DNA of 19,297 nucleotides from JAAYRG01 sp964643255 (GTDB lineage: Bacteria > Bacillota > Clostridia > Lachnospirales > Lachnospiraceae). The DNA lies in contig CAZXSM010000042.1 in NCBI GenBank assembly GCA_964643255.1, forward strand, positions 1 through 19,297, in the 5' to 3' direction. The notes beneath the pieces were generated by a model. The model had not been told where the DNA came from. It saw only the letters and a program-made list of their open reading frames with translations, and ran no database searches. Both the position numbers and the translations under genes were made by a program. This document shows positions 8,227-14,650 of this stretch, piece by piece (within the stretch, counting starts at the first letter, position 1; each line of letters begins with the position of its first letter).

Positions 8227-8247
8227 ATGAGTATTAATTATGAATAA
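8227..8247 (+). CDS. Putative six-codon leader ORF coupling translation to the next gene
   Basis: The micro-ORF encodes MSINYE. It has a better ribosome site (AGGGAAA at 8217-8223, overlapping the upstream stop) than the following gene, whose ATG (8240) lies inside it in another frame. Its stop codon at 8245-8247 comes 5 bases past that ATG. This is the geometry of termination-reinitiation coupling. It could equally be chance in AT-rich sequence. Confidence 0.3.
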   Translation: MSINYE

Positions 8248-9082
8248 GAAAAGGTTTAATTTAGCTATTACAATTATATTTATTGTTTTAGAGTTAATAT
8301 TATACTTTTCTTTTCTGATTTTAGACTTACCAAGTTTTTATTTAGGATTATCCAAGAATATTAGCATATCAAAAAATATTAAGTTTATTAGTATTTTGAT
8401 ATGCTTTTTATTTGTCCTTTTACCATCTAATAATTTGAATCCAGACGAGGATATACCTGTAAGTTTAGATGTTCATGTACTGAGATTTGCTCTATTGTTT
8501 ACTCTTATTTCTGATTACTTTCTTCTTTATACTAGTAATATAATAGGGGGATTAATTACGTTTATAATTGTGCAAATGCTTTATTTAGTAAGAATCCATA
8601 GGTGGAGAGTGGCTATTAGAAGGCAAACTTATTGCAAGAGGAATGTTTCAATATCTAATTGTCTTATTAGGAATATTATGGTTTCATTGCTAGTTATAAT
8701 TATTATTATATTTGTAGGATTTATATTTACCAATATAAGAAGTTTCCCTAGAGAAAGTATACTCATAAATTGGACTCAAAACCGGTATATTTTAATAGTT
8801 ATAGGACTGGCAGTGTTTTATTTTTCTTCACTAGTAATTAACTTTATTGATTCTATTCTTATAAATAGATCATATCGTTCTAAACAAATAGGGGTATTTT
8901 CTATAGGACTAGGCCTATTTATTCTTTGTGATATAAATGTAGGCCTGTTTAATATGTTTAAATACATTAAAACCAATGAGTTTGTTAGTAACATGTCTGG
9001 ATTTGCAATGTGGTTATTTTACTTGCCATCACAAGTTTTGATATCTCTATCAAAATATAAATTTGGTTACAATAAACAATAG
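8240..9082 (+). CDS. YhhN/TMEM86-like polytopic membrane protein
   Basis: This is a hydrophobic protein of 280 aa with about eight membrane segments. Its pattern resembles the YhhN/TMEM86 family, whose animal members are lysoplasmalogenases that cleave the vinyl-ether bond of lysoplasmalogens. The supporting features are an SDYFLL segment followed by a Gly- and Tyr-containing helix (about 90-118), then GLGLFILCDINVGLFN with its Asp near 230 and a FYLPSQVLIS end. The conserved Asp residues in those two helices are the family's presumed active site. The resemblance is by eye and moderate. Plasmalogens are common in anaerobic Clostridia, so the role is plausible. It has no strong ribosome site of its own and probably depends on translation of the GGDEF-EAL gene or the six-codon ORF just upstream. 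An in-frame stop at 8228 excludes an earlier start. Confidence 0.6.
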   Translation: MNKKRFNLAITIIFIVLELILYFSFLILDLPSFYLGLSKNISISKNIKFISILICFLFVLLPSNNLNPDEDIPVSLDVHVLRFALLFTLISDYFLLYTSNIIGGLITFIIVQMLYLVRIHRWRVAIRRQTYCKRNVSISNCLIRNIMVSLLVIIIIIFVGFIFTNIRSFPRESILINWTQNRYILIVIGLAVFYFSSLVINFIDSILINRSYRSKQIGVFSIGLGLFILCDINVGLFNMFKYIKTNEFVSNMSGFAMWLFYLPSQVLISLSKYKFGYNKQ

Positions 9083-9139
9083 ATTAACTAATTATTATAC
9101 ACAATTCAAATATAAAATTCTTGCTTAAATAACCAAATT

Positions 9140-9170
9140 TTGTTAATATGATTATAGAAATCATTAACAA
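9140..9170. repeat. Inverted repeat TTGTTAA...TTAACAA between genes
   Basis: Seven-base arms (9140-9146 and 9164-9170) enclose a second short stem, TGATT with AATCA, offset by a two-base bulge. There is no U-tract on either side. It sits in the 169-base gap after the YhhN-like gene. The same outer arms occur at 13391-13409 around a shorter loop. Confidence 0.4.
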
Positions 9171-9202
9171 ATCATAACTAAAATTCTTAAATCGCAATTC
9201 TA

Positions 9203-9231
9203 TTAATATTCAATTCTATTACAATTATAAT
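9203..9231 (+). promoter_or_regulatory. Candidate promoter for the DUF5688-type gene
   Basis: TATAAT (9226-9231) stands 17 bases after TTAATA (9203-9208), just upstream of the AAGGAG ribosome site, which implies a very short leader. The -10 is consensus and the -35 matches 4 of 6. Confidence 0.35.
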
Positions 9232-9251
9232 TACATAAAAAGGAGAACTTT

Positions 9252-10310
9252 ATGTCAGAACACAACACTTCTAAGAAAGGCAAATCATCCCACATGTCAT
9301 GCAATAAAAGTAAAATTTACGATATTCTAACATATGAGCAATTTCAATTGGAGATACTTGCAAGATTGAAAAATCAGATTGACTATTCATATAATATAGA
9401 ATTAGTAAATGTTTTGAAAAACAATTCTGTAGAGTTAGTAGCTCTAGTAATACAAGACCATGAAAGTGTAATTTCCCCTAATATATACTTAGAAAGTTAT
9501 TACCAACATTATTTAGATGGAATGAGAATAAGAAATATTACAGAGATGATTATCGATTCGCATTTTGAGTATTTAGAGGAGGCAAATAAAAACATACCAG
9601 ATTTTGAATTCAAGTGGGAAGCCATTAAAGATAAGGTGTTTTTAAGACTTGTGAATCGTGAAAAAAACAAAAAGCTACTTGAAGAGGTACCTCATCTTCT
9701 ATATCTTGATCTAGCTATTACATTTCATTATCTTGTTTCTAGTAGGGCCGATGGTATAAATATATTGAGAATAACTAAGAAACATATGAAGAAATGGAAT
9801 ATTAAGATAAAAGAATTAAGAGATACTGCAATAGAGAACACTCCAAGATTATTTCCTGCCAATATCAGAAACATGAACGATGTACTAGTTGAAATGTTAT
9901 ACGATGATTGGGCTAATACCAATCAAGACTGGCCAGGTCAAAATACTGAGAGTAATATGTGGATATCAGATAATCTCTTACCTGATGATATGCTATTAGA
10001 GTTAGTAGTAGACCGGGAGAGTGATGACAATCCTATGTATATACTATCTAACGATATGGGCATTAATGGAGCGTCTTGTATTCTGTATCAAGATATCTTA
10101 TATGAGTTTGCCCATGAGATTGAGTCTGACTTATATATCCTTCCTGGAAGTATTCACGAAGTAATTATAGTAAAGGATAACGGTTACATAAGTAAAGAAG
10201 ACTTAGTAGATATGGTTGTTGGAGTAAATGAAACGGAAGTGTTTGAAGAGGATTATCTTTCTAATAATGTATATCACTATAATAGATATACCAATATGTT
10301 ATCCTTATGA
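9252..10310 (+). CDS. DUF5688-type hypothetical protein
   Basis: The function is unknown. The 352-aa protein is soluble and acidic, with no signal peptide or membrane segment. It matches what I recall of the DUF5688 family, which is common and often multicopy in Lachnospiraceae. The matching features are an opening YEQFQLEILARLKNQI helix, a VLKNNSVELVALVI strand, a SPNIYLESYYQHYLDG segment (about 76-91) and a late LPGSIHEVIIVKDNG strand (about 297-311). The first 20 residues are Ser/Lys-rich and lie before the conserved region; AAGGAG 7 bases before this ATG supports the start. It is a single-gene unit with its own promoter candidate, converging on the tRNA. There are no catalytic motifs I can name. 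Confidence 0.72.
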   Translation: MSEHNTSKKGKSSHMSCNKSKIYDILTYEQFQLEILARLKNQIDYSYNIELVNVLKNNSVELVALVIQDHESVISPNIYLESYYQHYLDGMRIRNITEMIIDSHFEYLEEANKNIPDFEFKWEAIKDKVFLRLVNREKNKKLLEEVPHLLYLDLAITFHYLVSSRADGINILRITKKHMKKWNIKIKELRDTAIENTPRLFPANIRNMNDVLVEMLYDDWANTNQDWPGQNTESNMWISDNLLPDDMLLELVVDRESDDNPMYILSNDMGINGASCILYQDILYEFAHEIESDLYILPGSIHEVIIVKDNGYISKEDLVDMVVGVNETEVFEEDYLSNNVYHYNRYTNMLSL

Positions 10311-10315
10311 TACTT

Positions 10316-10344
10316 AAAAAAGATAGGCACAAAAAACGCACCTA
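10316..10344 (-). terminator. Possible terminator of tRNA-Arg using the tRNA 3' acceptor strand
   Basis: On the minus strand the tRNA 3' acceptor sequence TAGGTGC can pair with GTGCCTA just downstream (7 pairs including two G-U). The loop is GTTTTTT and is followed by a run of six U. The stem would therefore compete with the folded tRNA. The U-run is clear; the use of this stem is inferred. Confidence 0.45.
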
Positions 10345-10409
10345 AAGGGACTCGAACCCCCGTCACATCGCTTCGGAAGCGATTGCTCTATCCACTGAGC
10401 TATAGGTGC
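10337..10409 (-). tRNA. tRNA-Arg (anticodon CCG)
   Basis: Read on the minus strand, the 73 bases fold into a full cloverleaf. The acceptor is GCACCTA with TAGGTGC and discriminator G. The D arm is GCTC/GAGC and the anticodon arm is ATCGC/GCGAT with loop TTCCGAA. The variable region is GTGAC, and the T arm is GGGGG with CCCTT around TTCGAGT. The anticodon CCG (complement at 10374-10376) reads CGG, so the tRNA carries arginine. CCA is not encoded. CGG is a rare codon in such an AT-rich genome. It is transcribed towards the DUF5688-type gene. Confidence 0.96.
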
Positions 10410-10433
10410 AATAAGATAAAATATTCGATATTC

Positions 10434-10462
10434 ATTATAACCGATAATGTTTTTTATGTAAA
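10434..10462 (-). promoter_or_regulatory. Promoter of tRNA-Arg
   Basis: On the minus strand, TTTACA (10457-10462) and a consensus TATAAT (10434-10439) are 17 bases apart. Transcription would start about 18 bases before the mature tRNA 5' end. This is one of the best vegetative promoter matches in the window. Confidence 0.75.
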
Positions 10463-10479
10463 GAAAGTTAAATAAGGTT

Positions 10480-10522
10480 AAAAGCTGAGCAAACCCTTTA
10501 CCTTGGGTGTGCTTGGCTTTTT
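10480..10522 (+). terminator. Intrinsic terminator between the tRNA and malQ regions
   Basis: A 17-position stem (10480-10496 with 10505-10521) has one A-G mismatch, two G-U pairs and the 8-base loop TTTACCTT. It is followed by a U-run (CTTTTTATT). It would stop rightward transcripts coming from the DUF5688-type gene through the tRNA antisense strand. A-runs before the 5' arm make it possibly active leftward too. Confidence 0.75.
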
Positions 10523-10541
10523 ATTAAATACTTGGTATAAT
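10513..10541 (+). promoter_or_regulatory. Distal candidate promoter for malQ (extended -10)
   Basis: TGG-TATAAT (10533-10541) is a consensus extended -10. The -35, TTGGCT (10513-10518) at 17 bases, overlaps the preceding terminator stem. It would give a leader of about 225 bases before malQ. Confidence 0.45.
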
Positions 10542-10611
10542 GCTAATTAAATTGTTTTTATAGAAAACAAACCTCTAATAAAAATTAAACTATAAATCTG
10601 CACATTTTATC

Positions 10612-10640
10612 TTGAAAAATAGTTAAATATATGTTAGATT
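10612..10640 (+). promoter_or_regulatory. Proximal candidate promoter for malQ
   Basis: TTGAAA (10612-10617) and TAGATT (10635-10640) are 17 bases apart, with a TGT extension just before the -10. The predicted start lies near 10647, right beside the palindrome at 10650-10667, the expected arrangement for a repressor-controlled promoter. Confidence 0.45.
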
Positions 10641-10649
10641 TGTTTTAGG

Positions 10650-10667
10650 AACGATACCGGTAACCTT
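10650..10667. promoter_or_regulatory. LacI-family operator candidate upstream of malQ
   Basis: AACGATACCGGTAACCTT is an 18-base imperfect palindrome, with 7 of 9 positions symmetric and a perfect TACCGGTA core. A central CpG is the hallmark of LacI/GalR-family operators, and a LacI-family gene follows malQ. It overlaps or directly follows the predicted start of the proximal promoter, so binding would repress. Its GC-rich core stands out from the AT-rich surroundings. Binding is inferred. Confidence 0.5.
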
Positions 10668-10774
10668 GCCGGAGTTAAGTTTCGAGAAAAATATAAGATA
10701 ATCAAGTGGAATTTTATTACTATTTCATAATTATTCCTACAAGGATATAAAAATAAATATAAGGATGTGAAGTT

Positions 10775-12262
10775 ATGCGCAAAAGCGGTATACTTTTACC
10801 AATTGCAAGTCTACCTTCAAAGTATGGGATTGGTTCTTTTTCAAAAAGCGCCTACGAATTTGTTGATCAATTAAAATTAGCAGGACAAATGTACTGGCAG
10901 ATATTACCTATAGGGCCAACAGGATATGGAGACTCTCCATACCAGTCATTCTCAACCTTTGCCGGGAATCCATATTTTATTGATTTAGACCAGCTTATTA
11001 AAAAGGGTCTATTAACTACAGAAGAATGTGAAAAGGCTGATTTTGGTAACGATGCAAGATATATTGATTATGAAAAGATCTATTTTTCAAGATTCCCTAT
11101 CCTAAAAAAAGCATTTAAAAGAAGTGATTTAAGTACAGATAAAAATTACTTTGAATTTAACAAAGAAAATGCTTACTGGTTAGACGATTATGCGCTTTAT
11201 ATGGCTATAAAGGACTCTAAAGGAGGACTAAGCTGGATAGAATGGGAAGAAGATATAAAAGTTAGAAAAAAAGAAGCTATAGAAGAGTACAAAGTAAAAC
11301 TTAAGGAAGACATTGATTTTTACAAATTTGTTCAATTTGTTTTCATAGAACAATGGAATAGGTTAAAGAAGTATGCAAATGATAATGGAATTAAAATAGT
11401 TGGAGATATTCCCATTTATGTTGCCCTAGATAGTGCAGATTCTTGGTCTAATCCAGAATTGTTTCAGTTTGATGAGAATTTAGAACCTATAGCTGTATCT
11501 GGTTGTCCACCTGATGATTTTGCTAAAGATGGCCAATTATGGGGCAATCCATTATACACTTGGGATTTACATAAAGAAACTGGATATGACTGGTGGATCT
11601 CTCGTATTAGCTATTGTTTCAAGTTATATGATGTAGTTAGAATTGATCATTTTAAGGGATTTGATGAGTATTATTCTATAGCCTATGGAAGTAAGAATGC
11701 TTGTATAGGTGAATGGAAAAAAGGACCAGGCATTGATTTGTTTCAAGCAATTGATGACCGTCTAGGCAAACTAGATATTATAGCAGAAGACCTTGGTTAT
11801 ATTACTGATAGTGTAAGAGCTTTATTAAAAAAGACTGGTTTTCCAGGCATGAAGATATTACAATTTGCTTTTGACTCAAAGTCAGATGAACAAAGTGATT
11901 ATCTACCTCATAACTATGATAGAAATTGCGTTGTTTATACAGGTACCCATGATAATAGAACAATTAATGATTGGATTACAAGAATTTCTGATGATGACGT
12001 AGATTATATACTAAATTACATTGATAGAAGCCATGATGATCTAGAAAATATTAATTGGCATTTAATAAGAGCGGCACAATCAAGTGTTGCAAATCTTTGT
12101 GTAATTCCAATACAAGATTATCTAGGACTTGGTGAAGAAGCAAGAATCAATGAGCCTTCTACTGTGGGACTGAATTGGAAGTGGAGACTACTAGAGGGTG
12201 AAATTACTGATGACCTGCTTAAGCAAATTAGAGGTATAACTAAACTATATGGCAGAATTTAA
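10775..12262 (+). CDS. malQ: 4-alpha-glucanotransferase (MalQ, GH77)
   Basis: MalQ (amylomaltase, glycoside hydrolase family 77) transfers alpha-1,4-glucan chains between maltodextrins in the cytoplasm, so that short oligosaccharides become usable by phosphorylase. All GH77 signatures are present: the N-terminal GILLPIASLPSKYGIG, the acceptor-region GYGDSPYQSFSTFAGNPYFID (residues 50-70), nucleophile Asp291 in RIDHF, acid/base Glu338 in IAEDLG and transition-state Asp393 in THDNR. The length of 495 aa is normal and no domain is missing. AAGGATGTGA precedes the ATG. The upstream gap from the tRNA (365 bases) holds a terminator, two promoter candidates and a LacI-type operator. The LacI-family gene 64 bases downstream is probably its regulator and in the same transcript. 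Confidence 0.96.
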   Translation: MRKSGILLPIASLPSKYGIGSFSKSAYEFVDQLKLAGQMYWQILPIGPTGYGDSPYQSFSTFAGNPYFIDLDQLIKKGLLTTEECEKADFGNDARYIDYEKIYFSRFPILKKAFKRSDLSTDKNYFEFNKENAYWLDDYALYMAIKDSKGGLSWIEWEEDIKVRKKEAIEEYKVKLKEDIDFYKFVQFVFIEQWNRLKKYANDNGIKIVGDIPIYVALDSADSWSNPELFQFDENLEPIAVSGCPPDDFAKDGQLWGNPLYTWDLHKETGYDWWISRISYCFKLYDVVRIDHFKGFDEYYSIAYGSKNACIGEWKKGPGIDLFQAIDDRLGKLDIIAEDLGYITDSVRALLKKTGFPGMKILQFAFDSKSDEQSDYLPHNYDRNCVVYTGTHDNRTINDWITRISDDDVDYILNYIDRSHDDLENINWHLIRAAQSSVANLCVIPIQDYLGLGEEARINEPSTVGLNWKWRLLEGEITDDLLKQIRGITKLYGRI

Positions 12263-12326
12263 AAGTGATTAAATATTAAGGCATTAACCATAAAGTAATA
12301 AAAAAAGATCGAGGCTTGATAAAGGT

Positions 12327-13361
12327 ATGGAAGTTATTACAATAAAAGATATTGCAAGAATATGTGATGTGGGGGTTAGTACTGTTTCAAGGGCAATTAA
12401 TAACCATCCTGACATTAACGAGAAAACCAAGAAACGTATTATGAAAGTTATTGAAGAATATAATTATATACCTAATAACAGTGCGCGTAATTTGAAGCTT
12501 ACTGAAACAAATACGATTGCAGTTTTAATAAAAGGTATTACTAATACGTTTTTTAATCAAATGCTTAAAATTTTTGAGAAAGAAATTCATAATAACAAGT
12601 ACTCATTTCTTATTCATCGAGTAGAGGAAGAAGAAGATGAGGTTGATGTTGCTATTTCTCTTGTAAAAGAAAAAAGGCTAAAAGGTATAATATTTTTAGG
12701 TGGATTTTTCGATCATTCAGAAGAAAAGTTAAAGCAACTTAATGTACCTTATGTTTCAAGTACAGGGGCTTTAGCAGACGATCTTGATGTGGATAGTGTT
12801 TCTATTGTCTCAGTAGATAATATCAAGGAAAGTTATAAAATGGTCGACTATTTATGTAAACTAGGTCATAAGAAGATTGCTATAATTACAAGTCCACCAG
12901 ACGAAGTAAACTTAGGAGGACTTAGGTTAAAAGGATATAAACAAGCCCTAAAAGATAATGGAGTTCCCCTTGAAGAAGGCCTAATCAAATACATGGAAGG
13001 TGAAAATTATGATACCTTCTCAATGAAATATGGATATGAAGCTGCAAAACAACTTTTTAAATCCAAAGTTGAATTTACTGCACTTTATTGTATATCTGAT
13101 AGTATGGCGGTTGGTGCATGTAAAGCAATATTTGAACAAGGTAAAAAAATCCCAGAAGATTATTCTGTAGCAGGATTTGATGGTACTGATATTACATATT
13201 ATTATGAACCGTCAATAACAACTATTAAACAACCTGATATAGAAATAGCGGAAAAATCAATTGAAATATTATTTAATATGATAGATGGTGATGAGGACCA
13301 AGAAAGTGTGATCCTATCAGCCGATTTAATAGTAGGAGCTTCTACAAAACAACTAAGATAA
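12327..13361 (+). CDS. LacI-family transcriptional regulator
   Basis: This is a DNA-binding repressor or activator of the LacI/GalR family. The N-terminal helix-turn-helix covers residues 5-30 (TIKDIARICDVGVSTVSRAI). The hinge helix follows in YIPNNSARNLK, with Leu56 at the place where LacI-family proteins wedge a leucine into the central CpG of the operator. Residues 61-340 form the periplasmic-binding-protein-like effector and dimer domain, with the typical SDSMAVGACKAIFEQG and VAGFDGTDITYYYEPSITTIKQP segments. The length of 344 aa is normal. The start fits the family; the ribosome site (AAAGG) is close and weak. Its position after malQ and the CpG-centred palindrome upstream of malQ suggest control of alpha-glucan use, with a maltodextrin or related sugar as effector; that ligand is a guess. 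Confidence 0.9.
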   Translation: MEVITIKDIARICDVGVSTVSRAINNHPDINEKTKKRIMKVIEEYNYIPNNSARNLKLTETNTIAVLIKGITNTFFNQMLKIFEKEIHNNKYSFLIHRVEEEEDEVDVAISLVKEKRLKGIIFLGGFFDHSEEKLKQLNVPYVSSTGALADDLDVDSVSIVSVDNIKESYKMVDYLCKLGHKKIAIITSPPDEVNLGGLRLKGYKQALKDNGVPLEEGLIKYMEGENYDTFSMKYGYEAAKQLFKSKVEFTALYCISDSMAVGACKAIFEQGKKIPEDYSVAGFDGTDITYYYEPSITTIKQPDIEIAEKSIEILFNMIDGDEDQESVILSADLIVGASTKQLR

Positions 13362-13388
13362 ATGCTAGCAAGATAGTAAATGTTACAA

Positions 13389-13451
13389 ATTTGTTAAAAA
13401 TATTAACAAATACCAAAATCTACTATTGTATTTTTTGGTTTAATTTGTTAC
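13389..13451. repeat. Nested inverted repeats after the LacI-family gene
   Basis: A perfect 9-base dyad, ATTTGTTAA/TTAACAAAT (13389-13397 and 13403-13411), is followed by ACCAAAA and TTTTGGT. The second arm can instead pair onward: TAACAAAT plus ACCAAAA against TTTTGGT plus ATTTGTTA, with a 3-base bulge. Two mutually exclusive hairpins are therefore possible. They lie between the LacI-family gene and the next gene and may hold a terminator, though no clean U-tract follows. Confidence 0.4.
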
Positions 13452-13470
13452 AATTACTTAACAATATATA

Positions 13471-13503
13471 TGTAATACATCTATTTCATGTAGATGTATT
13501 ACA
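13471..13503. repeat. Perfect 13-bp inverted repeat upstream of the acidic membrane protein gene
   Basis: TGTAATACATCTA and its exact complement are separated by the 7-base loop TTTCATG. The dyad ends 27 bases before the AAGGAG ribosome site of the next gene. There is no U-run directly after it. An operator, or a leader hairpin of that gene, is the likeliest meaning. Confidence 0.55.
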
Positions 13504-13545
13504 ATACTATTTATTAGCTTTTACTATTAAGGAGATTTAAATAGA

Positions 13546-14382
13546 ATGAATATAAAATTAAAATTAAAACATAAAAAACTAATTGTAATTATAAGCTTGG
13601 CAGTTCTTGGTATAGGTACACTTACATTTTCTCTTGGTAGCAATTCTGGTAAATCTGAGGAGACAGTTGCTGATGAGAATGAAGATGTTTTAGAATTTGC
13701 TGAAGATGAGGTACCAGAAAGTCAGGTATCATCATTTGCTAAGCAAAATAAACCAGAAGAAGAAATTGAAGAAGAGCCTACTGAGGAGCCAGAACCTGAA
13801 TTAGTAGAAAATGTTGATCCAGAAGTGGTAACATTAATAAACCAATATTTTGATGCTAAGCTTGAGCCTAGTGTTGAAGCCTTCACTCCTTTAGTTAGTA
13901 ATGTATCATTAATAGATGTGGATGCTATAATCAGAGAAACAAGTACAATTGAACATTTTGACAATATTACAATTTATAGTATAGATACTCCTAAAGAAGG
14001 AGTTAGCTTATTATACGTATATAATGATATTAAGTTTGTTGGAATTGACACATTAGCTCCAGCAGCAACAAGATTTTTACTTGTAGAAGAAGAAGGTAAG
14101 GCACCTTATATCCATAATGATGAGATTCCTGATGAAATAAATGAGTTTATTAAATCATTTGAAGAATCAACAACATATACAGATTTTGTAGATGATGTAA
14201 ACAACAAGTTAGTTGAAGTGCTAGATGGGGACCAGGTACTAGAAGAGTTTTATACTAAGTTATATGAGAGTTGTAATGAAGTAGAAGAAACTGAAGCTAG
14301 TGATCAAGGTGAAGAGACACAATCAGAAGAAGAGACACAATCGGAAGAAGAAACAGAAGAAAGTGTAGAAACTACTGAATAA
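13546..14382 (+). CDS. Acidic membrane-anchored extracytoplasmic protein, function unknown
   Basis: I do not recognise a named family. The 278-aa protein has a Lys-rich N terminus and one hydrophobic segment (residues 11-30), which is an uncleaved signal anchor or signal peptide. There is no lipobox Cys. A Glu/Pro-rich spacer (about 37-90) is followed by a folded region at about 91-245 that starts PEVVTLINQYFDAK and alternates helices and strands, possibly NTF2-like. The C-terminal tail from 246 is nearly all Glu, Thr, Ser and Gln and contains a six-residue repeat EETQSE. The protein is extremely acidic overall. GGAG lies 11 bases before the ATG. It stands alone between hairpin-bearing gaps. 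The layout suggests a cell-surface protein that extends through the wall, but its role is unknown. Confidence 0.75.
   Translation: MNIKLKLKHKKLIVIISLAVLGIGTLTFSLGSNSGKSEETVADENEDVLEFAEDEVPESQVSSFAKQNKPEEEIEEEPTEEPEPELVENVDPEVVTLINQYFDAKLEPSVEAFTPLVSNVSLIDVDAIIRETSTIEHFDNITIYSIDTPKEGVSLLYVYNDIKFVGIDTLAPAATRFLLVEEEGKAPYIHNDEIPDEINEFIKSFEESTTYTDFVDDVNNKLVEVLDGDQVLEEFYTKLYESCNEVEETEASDQGEETQSEEETQSEEETEESVETTE
14311..14346 (+). repeat. 18-bp tandem duplication inside the acidic protein gene
   Basis: Two in-frame units (14311-14328 and 14329-14346) differ at one base and encode EETQSE twice. A third, degraded GAAGAAACAGAAGAA follows. Such repeats change length by slippage, which would lengthen or shorten the acidic tail without a frameshift. 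Confidence 0.8.
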
Positions 14383-14436
14383 TTAGGAATTTTAAATTGA
14401 AATATAGTAAGACTAAAATCTAATATACTAATTTTT

Positions 14437-14481
14437 ATGGGCAGGATATTGTGTTTAAATATGACACAATACCCTGCCCAT
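14437..14481. repeat. 18-bp inverted repeat with GC-rich base between genes
   Basis: The arms 14437-14454 and 14464-14481 pair over 18 positions with one A-C mismatch around a 9-base loop. The basal half, ATGGGCAGG, is far more GC-rich than the surroundings. No U-run follows on either strand: a T-run precedes the stem on the + strand. It is in the 268-base gap after the acidic protein gene. A factor-dependent terminator, a structured RNA or a small mobile palindrome are possible. Confidence 0.6.
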
Positions 14482-14533
14482 GCTGGTTTGTTAGACATTT
14501 ATGTCATATGGTAGGATGAGTATGGAATACGTC

Positions 14534-14562
14534 TTGTGCTTTAAGTGGGTAATTGATATAAT
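14534..14562 (+). promoter_or_regulatory. Promoter of the pseudouridine synthase-ligA-metA operon
   Basis: An extended -10, TGA-TATAAT (14554-14562), lies 17 bases after TTGTGC (14534-14539), about 90 bases before the first gene. The -35 is weak, as tolerated with a TGn extension. The core TTGATATAATATT recurs exactly at the right edge of the window. Confidence 0.55.
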
Positions 14563-14650
14563 ATTAGGAAACCTTAGAAGTAACTATAAAATAAAAAAAT
14601 TGCAGATATGCAAGAGACTTAATGTTATATTAAGAAGTAGGGATGAATAA

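Noticed and set aside
10540..10774. Riboswitch in the long leader of malQ
   Set aside because: I compared the GC-rich part around 10650-10675 with what I recall of c-di-GMP, SAM and preQ1 consensus cores and saw no match. A LacI-type operator explains it better.
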